Assembly (NCBI GenBank): GCA_003260075.1
Contig: QLIY01000056.1
Location: 15,355 to 79,354, forward strand
Source: Phallusia mammillata
Taxonomy: Eukaryota; Chordata; Ascidiacea; Phlebobranchia; Ascidiidae
Direction: 5' to 3'
Length of the DNA: 64,000 bases
Made by a program: the position numbers and the translations under genes. Every line of letters starts with the position of its first letter. Positions within the stretch are counted from its first letter, which is position 1. Below the pieces are notes generated by a model. It saw only the letters and a program-made list of their open reading frames with translations, was not told the origin of the DNA and did not search any database. Positions 11,421-22,100 of the stretch are shown here, in pieces.

Positions 11421-14400
11421 GACTTAAACCGAATCTTCAGATTATGTTTTTGGTTCAATCCATTAACCGAGGTTACAGTATTTGAGCACGCACTGTACTT
11501 GCCGTCATTTAAGTTAGAGGGTTATAACGTACTATTCGCATATTTAGGTTATTACCTAACAATATATCAACAGCTAAGTTTATTTTTCTCATAACGTTAA
11601 TGAATGCGTATTGCCTAAAACAGTGGTTCTTAACCAGTGGGCCATGGAAGCATTTGGATTGGGCCACAGACCAATCAAATGGAAAGCTTTTTTTAAGAAT
11701 TTACATTCATTTGTGTCACTACACTCAATTTTACAAAAATAATGGCTTGGGGAGGAATTGAGAAGGAATGTTTTTGTTTTGTTTTTTGTTCTGAACCTAT
11801 TTTATAGTTGTTTTCTTTCTATCTTAAAAATTTACTGCGCCACAGAATTTTTTTGCAATGAAAGTGGGCCACGAAAGAAAAAAGGTTGAGAACCACTGGC
11901 CTAAAACGAGAGTAAATGGAGTATTTCATAGAGTAGACAATAAAAGCGAGAGAATTTCAAATTTGATTTGCTCGAATCTTAGGTAAAGAAATGTTTGCAG
12001 ATAAACTTTGCGGCCCCATTAAGGATCTGGGAAGAACATAAAATATTATTTACCCGTTTTCCAGTAAATAATAACGTCGTTTATCGTTAAAATCAACTGT
12101 CGGGGTAGCAAAACAGTCACGGAGTCTCAATTCTTTATCCTGTAGATCTGTATTTGCGTCGTAATCATTTTCAACCCATACCTGAAAACCAAAATCGAAT
12201 TATACGTGTACCTTCGTTCGTAAACTAACATGAAAATAAATCTTAACTTTTACATGAAAAGTTAATTATATATTTTTACAAATGTGGTTTATCAACAACA
12301 ACATGGATACACTGGCGACTGTTGATAAACCTAGACAAGCGTATCATCCGCTTAACGGTTAGACGTTGTCTGACAACGGTTGTCACATATATATTTCCTG
12401 CTCTATCGATTCCAGCAGCATCGAATAGCTCCACAAGTGATGTGGAATGCACTGCATGTTTAATTCGATCTATATATTGCAGTCTTTGCCTTCCCATTAA
12501 TCTTTTTCCGTGACGTCGTCCATATCAGCACAAACATTCCAAAGTTTCGTCGTGTCGATTTATGTGTCCATAATATTTTAGAATTGTTTTTGTACAAATT
12601 ATATGAATTGATGTTGAACTTTTAGTAGACTTTAGATACGAATGTCAATAACGAAAAAGTTGTGCAGCTTTGTTTTAAACTTTTAAAGCCATACACAGCA
12701 GGCAAATGGAGCAAGAATTTTTAAGTCTACACAACAACATCTACTCACCAAGGCGTAAAGACGATTGTCAACAAAAAACGATGATGTCGGATGAAAGGTT
12801 CCATTGAAACTGCACAATTAGGAAAAAACACTTTTAAAGTTGTACTACTACAGTTTAAGTTAATAAAGTTTGAATACAGTTATATACACGTGGTTCAAAT
12901 GACCAACAAAAATACTTCACATTCCGTTGCCGACAGTATGCAGCAAAGTACACTGTCATGAATGCGCTACAGACAATTATATTTAAATCTTTAAGTAATA
13001 TCACCCATTGAAATTACCTAGCGACAAAAACAAATAATTGTAATGTTGGTATTTCGGAAAAACACTTGTCGTTTGCATCTGTTTAACTTTCGAACTTCAT
13101 TCAGTAAGAAAAGACGACTTTCGTTTACATTTAACGTAATTTAAAACTCTTAAAAAGATGGTTGTACTACACGCACAAATTCGTTTAATCGCATGTACCA
13201 TTACATTACTTTAAAATGTACATCCCAGGTTCGTTATTTGTGCACAAAAAACTCCAGTATATTGCATACTCTGCTTATTTGCAGAAAAAGGTGGCACATA
13301 TGATGTACGATTGACCAGATTTGTCTGAACGAGACTTTAAACACCAGGTATTAAGTATAAGCAGGGTTGCCATACCGTCCTTATTTCTAAGATTTGTCCT
13401 TATTTTCAAGGGCCATGTCTTAGAAAAGTTTATTGTCCTTATTTCTAAGAATTGTCCTTATTGTGTCTTAGAAAAGTTTATTGTCCTTATTTCTAAGAAA
13501 TGTCCTTATTTTTGACTTGAGTCCTTCTTTTGTCTTATTTTCAACAATCTATAGTCAAATCCCTGCTACAAGCAGAAGTAAACCTAGACCTGAGCTGTAA
13601 TGAGATGGACTAAGCATTTTGTACGAACAAGGAGTTGCTGGAACAGATTGTTTCTGGCCAAAATATTGCAAATATTATGTCATGTCTCGTATAAGTGCAA
13701 GAATTTGTTCAAAAACGTTTGTTTCGTTTCGCATAAAAATTTAATTTTGCGGTGGTCCTTATTTTTGGTTTCAAGTCGATGGCAACCCTGAGTATAAGAT
13801 TTGCGTTGAAATGTGTCAAAGATTTTAATAACCAAAGGATTATATGAAAACTGATTAGGAACAAAAGCGAGCCATTTTAATTTCAATATTTTGCAAACGA
13901 TAAGACCTTAAGCCCAAGCATACAAACTAGTTTTACAAAAAATTATGACAGTAAAGAAGAAAGAGACACTTACGAAAAGTAAGAAATGCTTAAAATGTTT
14001 GTTTTAATTCGTTCGCGTACGTCCAGCTCAAAATTGTCATAAGCTTCAAAGTCACTGTTTTGAGCCCCGTTTGTAGCATTCATATACATTGGAACCGTGC
14101 ACTGCATGTTAATCTAAATAAACAGAATACTTCTAATTAAAAAAATGCAATTCAATATGAACAAAAACAATGTTAGACAGCTGGTGTGAAAAGTGAAGAA
14201 TACAAAAATAGGCATAAAGAAAGTAAACACTAACACTCCATTATTGGTCTATATACCAAGGATCACTTAACTACGGCCCGCGGGAGGTCATTTCATCCGG
14301 CCCGCGACCACATTTTTTAGGTTGCCAAATTGTATTAATAACTTTGTAACATTAAAAGTTAATCTACTCCTTACAATTTTTTTCTGTGGGGTTATTCAGA

Positions 14401-17400
14401 ATTGATAATACCGAGTTTCATAGGATTATAACGCTTAGGATTGATCGAAAGCCAGTTTGTTACGTCACAGACAAGACTACAAGTGTTAATTGTGCGCAAA
14501 CAAGTGCCTTCTTTTGTCACTTGTGGCGTAATATACAAGCATTGCTCGTAAGATGAGACTAATTATACAGTTTAACAGTCGCATGACTACTTTTTGAATG
14601 GGATTGTAGAAAGACCATATCTTGGCGCACCTAAAAACGCCTCGCGGGCTAAGTTTGGAAANTTTGGAAAGACAGCGCTAGGGCATGTAAGCTATGCGGC
14701 CCGCGTGAATCATTATTAGCACTCATCCGGCCCGCAGTGAAAAAAGTTTGGTGACCCCTGGTCTATACTACTTATAATGCTGAAGTCGGGATCCCTTTTC
14801 ACTGAGGGGCCGAAACAAAATAATGCATTTATATGAAAGCCATACACTATTTTGCTTCGAAAACAACTAAATGTTAATCAGAACATATGGAAGTAAGTGC
14901 GACAAAAAACAATAAAAGATTATTTTACCACTAGGAATTAATATCAGCAGATTTGTTTATTGTTTTGTGATCCGAAATTCAAACCAATATTGCCGACCCC
15001 TGCCTATACAATGGTTCTTAAAGTCCCTGGGTAAGTTTGCAATTGTAAATAAGGCAAAATCCCTCCAAAAATCCAAGAAACCGTCGCAAAATTACAGATT
15101 TCCTACGTGGAAGAATGAAATTTGGTGATTTGTGAAGTTGTAAAAAAATTTCAAAAAGTAAAAGTACAGTTAGGTTGTAAAAATACGATGGTTTTCAGTG
15201 AGATTTAAGCCCATGACAATACTCTATTCCATTTTGGTTCACTACCACATGATCTTAGATGCAATAAACGTTAAAAATTTGAAGTGCTATCTGTTGACGG
15301 TACACATAAAAATTTGAAGTGCTATCTCTTGACGGATTTGGATGGACATGTGTCACATAAAATATACCTGAAATGTTCCTCTGTCCCTAGTAATAAGAAT
15401 GTCGCTTTCCCAATCTTCGAGTTCTTCCGCAGTGCGTGGTTTGTTGTTAAATCGCAAAAAGTTTTCGTAAACAAGACTTCCATTTTCAATCTGAATATCC
15501 CAACAAAAAGTTATTGTGAAAGATTTTAAGATTAAAAATCTGATCAAATGATGTAAATTTGGTTTATACTCGCACTTATGTGTAAAAAATAAACTAATGT
15601 GATCAAGGTTAGGATTATAAAATGTCAAAATTAAAAAATAAAAAGTATATGATTAGTTACTTGTCGTAAAGGTTAATAAAACACAACCAACCAAATTGTT
15701 ATTACAGTATATGCCATTTATTCATCAGAAGAATGCTGAACACATACGTAAATAAACGTAGCTTAAACGAGGTTTACGTATATATAAATTTAAAACAATA
15801 TTGTAAGAAGATTACTGTAAGATTTAAAACTTCACTATAGTCTTACAATACTTTTGACAACAATGAACAAGATCAAGGACAAATGAACTACTTTATACGC
15901 CACGTAGACTGTGAACATTACCTGCATTTTTGACCCACAAGCATTAAACGGAATTCGGCATGTTTCTTGGACATATCGGCGTCTATAGTGAGACCTTGAA
16001 CGGGAAACACGAACTCTCCTGATAAGTTTAACATACAAACTGTGTTAGTAAGTGCAAAAAAACGGGTAATCGGGATAGAGGTTTAGACAACTGCTTGTAT
16101 GGTCTACTGCAGTGTTTTTCAACCTTTTTTGAGCCACGGAACACTTTATGCATTAAAATAATTTTGCGGAACACCAAACGAAATTTTGATGCAATAAAAC
16201 AACCAGGCTCTGAACGCTAAATCGCGGGAACCGCTAAATCGCAAATCACGTAATCACGGAAACGGATGAAAACGCTCATATAAAGCTATTGAAGTTGAGG
16301 GGAGGTTTTATGAAAACGAAAATAAAACTAGTATTGTACATAAATACAATACACGCCCCGCACTGGCTGTTTCTTGATTCATCGTTTTCCGCGCAAACAA
16401 TTTTGCTGAGCGTCAAAAAACTGGTTGAAACTCGTTTAGGCTGAGACAGGGTTTAAAGGTTATATTATCCAATTTAGCTTTGTTATAATTAGAGAACGAG
16501 TCTTATTATTACACAACAATAAATGAAGCCAATCACTACATAGCACTCAAACTGGTGTTGGTGGATAAATACTTTCATAAAATAAAAGCCATTTCCCCCA
16601 ACTTTGTTAAACCAGTGATTTTAGACCGGTGTTCGACATGAAACATTAGTCAAACCATAGAAGTCTAAAACATTAGAATCCTATATTCAAACCAGTAAGT
16701 TTCTCGCGGAACACCTGATGATCTTTCACGGAACACCAGTGTTGCGCGGAACACCTGATGATCTTTCGCGGAACACCAGTGTTGCGCGGAACACCGGTTG
16801 AAAATCACTGGTCTACTGGACATTTAAAACGCACCGCGATCAATGGTATTCACTTCACTGAAAGTTTTTTTTTCTGATCTGACCATCAAGGAAAAAAATC
16901 AGCAAGGAAAATAGTTTCGCTAAACCCGAAACTTGATCGTCACAAATAGTAGTACCAGACAAAGCATCATAATAAGGTATCGACAATATAACTAATCATT
17001 TGCGGTAGGTAGTAACACGTGGTGCGCAGTAACAAAAAATAAATTAAAAGCACTCGCTAGCATTGCGTTGAAATAGTTTAGCGAGAACAGTTTTTTTTTA
17101 GTGCAAACCTCCTGCCAGACGCACAACCTATGCACAATTGGCCGTATTTGGTCCGCGGGTCGCAGGTACTCCTATTCTATGCAGCAATGGTTAACAGTTT
17201 TTACTGATTCTCGGGGGGTATTAACCCACGGCAAACTAAGAAAACTAAAAAGTAATGCCAATAAGTTGCCCTTACATTTCGGTGGACTACATTTCTCATA
17301 TTTACCTAAAAGGCCAGACCTAAGACCAAAATGCAATGCAAAATATGGTTGCCTTGGATTTTTACAACATGTTGCGGAAATGTAAAGCCAACTTATTGAC

Positions 17401-19141
17401 ATGAATTACAATTCCAATTTTTACCTAAAAGGCCCAAGGCTAGACCTGAAACCAGAATGTAACGCCAAATAAGGATTTTCACACCATGTTATGGAAAAGT
17501 TCAAGTCCAAGTCCAATATTTGCCACGCGCTCAAAGTAACATATTGACAAGTAACATATGAATTGCAATTTCTATTTTACCTGAGAGGAAACCGACATGT
17601 GCAGGCTGGGTTTTGATCTGCAACTCTAGCAAACAAGTTCTGATTCCGAACCTTATGGGGCAATTGATCAGCATTGCAATTCACATCGAAGTAAGTAGCA
17701 TTGCATTTCACCGAGCAAATTCGTTTATCTGCAAATATTGACCACTGGTTCAGCAAAATCGTGTGGCAGGGTTTCTTCATCTTTTTTCAATTTGTTTTTG
17801 GACATACAATATCCGTTCGAAAAAAACAGACTCTGACTTCTTCTGCAGTAAGTACAACTCCTACTCCAGATGCGATTTTATAAAGTTAATGTTTTGAATT
17901 TATTAAGAATGTGAAAACTGGGCTCCCTAAAATGATGGTTAACTGGGTCCCAGTGGTTAAATGGAAATATGGTTTTGAATAAAGTAATAAAACAGTGTAA
18001 AAGCGATCAAGTCTCGATAAAAAGCGACTCCCATCCCTTGCATAGTAAGAAGTCCCATTTTTCCAAATTCGACTTTAAACATCCGACTGCAAAACTATTG
18101 AAATAAAATGAAATTAGTACAACACACAACTATACCTTAGTGAGATTAAATAAAACAGGTACAACACATCACAATACCTTTGCGCCATTGACAATGTCTT
18201 CCTTGAAAACCGCTAAGACAAAGACATTCGTAATTTTCACCCCGTAGCAAGCAAGTACCTCCGTTTTGACAAGGCTGAAATAAGATTAGTTTACTTGGTA
18301 AGAATATGAACTCAATACAATTACCATTTGTTAATAATCCAGAAAACACTAAAGCACCGGTCCCTACCCTTTTTGCAGCAATGGACCCTCTAATTAAATA
18401 TAATAGGGACACCTCCTAAGTAAAAGTTCCTTTTAAAAAAATCGCTCAAAAATGTCTAAAGTCACGGTCCCGGGCCCTCTGGAAATATCTTACGTACCAA
18501 TATGGCTCCGAGAACCCCAGGTTGGAAACCACTGCACTGAATGAATTTATGCCCGGCAACATAAACAGCTCATTTAATAGCAAAATGTTTCCAGTTTTTT
18601 GCTTTGTGCCTTAAACCTTTATTAAACTTCTGTTCGTTGTTGTATATTGGATGTTGGGTACTTTGGGGTTACGCCTGCAGGTACATTCTCTATCCCTTTA
18701 AAATAGTTACCGATGAAGAACAAGGATCAAAATTTTCGCATCTTTGCCCCGATCTTCCTCTGGGACATCGGGAACAAGAAAATCCATTATAGACGTCCGT
18801 ACAACGTCCCCCGTTGCATGGATTCTCTATTGTCGAGCATTCGTTGACAAGGTCTAGTTCAAAGACGCAAGGGGTTTAGTGAAAGAAAAAGAATGCCCTG
18901 ATTCGTCTTATGATATAACTTAAATACGACGCAACAATTTTTAAAACCACTTTTCATTTGAAAAAAAATGTAGAAAAAAAATGCGGTATCATTTGCAAAA
19001 ATAGTCTATTGATGGAATGTTATTTCTAATAGTTCGCCACATTATCATTACAAGCACGCAACAATCACTTCAAAAATGAAATATTGAAACGAACAGTTGA
19101 TAAACCTTTCGTAAAAAAGCTTTTGTTCACTGGATCTGACT

Positions 19142-19183
<42 letters not shown>

Positions 19184-22100
19184 TACAGTGTTGTTTTGTA
19201 CACTGTAAAGTGTTGTTTTCTTTCTTGTTTTTGTCAATACCAGTACTTCCAAACCAGGGAAACTTAAGGGGATAAAATTACTTTAATATGTACATGTGGT
19301 TTAAAATAGACACTTTAGGTCTGGTAATTTGACCTGTGAGACCCAAGTTTAGATCATCTTTGTATGGTTTTGATTCTACCATAGCCTATGGGGGAGGAAT
19401 AAAGAAGTGTTAAATTGTTAAGGGAGGAATGCGTTGATAAAGGTTGGGAACCACTCTATTCAATCAAAGTTAAACAGAGGATAAAACGACTTGAGCATAT
19501 CAGTAAAGATCCAGGTTGTCTTTGTATGATTTTAAATCAACCATAGTCTAATGGGGAGGACTAAAAAAGTGTTAAATTGTTAAGTGAGAAATGCGTTGAT
19601 AAAGGTTGGGAACAACTCTATTCAATCAAATAGAGCATAAAACTACTTACGTATATCAGTGAAAGGTGCATTAACATTTATCAAAAGTGATAGACAAGGA
19701 CAAGGGGTAAAACTCATATGTCCCTCCCTTTGCTTGGACAAAAAATTCAAAACGAATCTTACCATCCTCCATCGCACAAGACATGCTCCGTTCTGGAAGT
19801 ACCTGATTGCATCGACATGAAGTCCTGCCCGTATTGTATCGGATGCATTCTATTCCCTGGTCGCCATAACAGTACTAAAAAAACACTACTGTAAGGGAAT
19901 TCAACCTTGTACTTTTAACGGGACAGCATTCAATTCAAGTTAAATGTTTACTGGGTGACCTAAAATAAAAAAAATTGTAAAACACTTTCTATATGTGCGA
20001 TAATTGTCTGTGCGGTGTATTAAAGCTTTCAAAAATATGTAATAACACTAAATGCGAAAATAATAACACTGAAGTAATAACACTGAATGCGAAAATTTGT
20101 TATCGCCCAATGTTTTAGTTGCGTTGTGACGTGCTTGCGTTTAATTCATTTTTTTTCTTTGTTTATGGTGCACTGTACAACGCGCATTCAGTGTTTTTTA
20201 CCCCGATGAATGCGACCTGTATAGGACGTTGAAACGTCGGAATAAAAAATACATTTGCCATAAGAGCTCCATAAACTTAGTTCTATGAACAAGGTTTGGC
20301 CGGAAAATTAACGAAATTAAAGTACACAATTGTTTGGATTTTTTTCTCTTTGTTGGTTAGCACAAACCCTTCGGGTAAAAATGATAACACACGTTCATGT
20401 GCAGTTAAAATGAAGAGAAACTGGTGTTTCTAAAGCTAGGAGGCTCATTAACTTACATGACTAGCCAAGCAAGTATGTTCACACTGTTCGCCACCATAAG
20501 GTCCTGAACATTTGCAGACTGGTGTTTCACCATATAGAACACATGTACCATGGTTTCCACAAGTCATGTTAAAACATGGATCAGGAATTTCACAGTTCTT
20601 GCCTATGTACCCTGTACAACAACATGTTGACAAGTTAATAAGGGAACATTTAGGTTCAAGGCCCCCCCCCCTTGGGGTTTGATGTTATTTGTTATCTCTC
20701 CTTAAAATAAAATTCTGCATTGAAAAAATAAAATTCAATACAACATGCTTGTGCTGGATACCTTTTTATCCTTGGACAGGTCCATGATATTTATTTAATT
20801 GAACTGGTGGTCCATGGCGTGAAACGAGTTGAGAACTATTGGGTTAAGTGAAAGAAGAAGAAAGTCCTGATTCGTCTTATGATTTAACTTAAATTCGACG
20901 CAACAATTTTTTAAGGTACTTTTGATTTAAAAAGAAATGTAGCTAAATTAGATTAATAGAGTGTTATTTCTGATCACTTCATAAATGAAATATTCTCACA
21001 AATGTATATTATTTTTAAGCAATAGCAACAATTCGAATGAAACAAACAGTTGATACGCCTTTTGTAAAAAAGCTTTTGATCACTGGGTCTGACTGTGTTT
21101 TGTCAATACCCCCCCCCCTGCTCGGTGCTCGGCCGAGCAGTTGCACAAACTGACCCGAGCATTAAAATTCAATATTTATGCCCCGATAACATACGAAACC
21201 AAGGGGCATCCAAGAACATAAATGACTGATTTTTAAGCGATAAACGATGAAACAACGCATACTTCTGGGCTGGTCAAGTGCTCAATACACCTCTGTGACG
21301 TAAGGGACTTGAAAAAGCTACAAAACTAGCGTGGAATTTGGAACGTTTGTGACGTCACAGTGCACCGAGCGTGCTAGACCGAACATCGACGTGAGATGCT
21401 CGGTGCTCGGTCAAACCGAACATTTGCAGTTTCGGTCCATCCCTAGAATCCACCATAGTCTATTGGAGAGGACTGAAGAAGTGTTGAATTGTTTAGGAAG
21501 GAATGCGTATATAAAGGTTGGAAACCACTTTTCTATACTATTAAATAGAGGATAAAACTACTTGAGCATATCTGTGAAAGGTAAATTCACATTTTAAAAT
21601 AACATTTAAATAACACGTATTTCTCCCCCTATGTTAGGACAAAGTTTAAAAAATTCAAAACGAATCTTACCATCCTCCATCGCACAAGACATGCTCCGTT
21701 CTGGAAGTACCTGATTGCATCGACATGAAGTCCTGCCCGTATTGTATCGGATGCATTCTATTCCCTGGCCGCCATAACAGTACTAAAAAAATACTACTGT
21801 AAGGGAATTCAAACTTGTACTTTTAACGGGACAGCATTCAATTCAAGTTAAATGTTTACCAGGTAACCTGAAACGAAAAATTTTGTAAAACACCTTTTTT
21901 ATTTGCAAAAAGTGTCTGTACGGTGTATTAAAGCTTTTAAAAATACTTTCAGCGCCACAGTTTTTTTAACAACCTTAATTTTGTGGTTAGAAAGCGAAAT
22001 AAACGGTTGATAATGATAAGCATATGAAAAAGAAGGAAAGCAAAACTGATGTCTATGTCGATGTTTTTGTTATTGAAATGTCAGACATTTTGATTTAAAC

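Noticed and set aside
11189..11594. Polyproline/polyglycine open frames
   Set aside because: They are produced by the G81 run inside an intron of the EGF-ZP gene and have no domain.
13321..13791. Short plus-strand frames with repeated 'FIVLISK' peptides
   Set aside because: The repetition comes from the internal repeat of the hAT MITE at 13362-13790.
17172..17402. Open frame between ZP exons with the peptide [17 protein letters not shown]
   Set aside because: Exons 17581-17728 and 15922-16018 already join in phase and complete the ZP-N domain, so an extra exon here would disrupt the fold.
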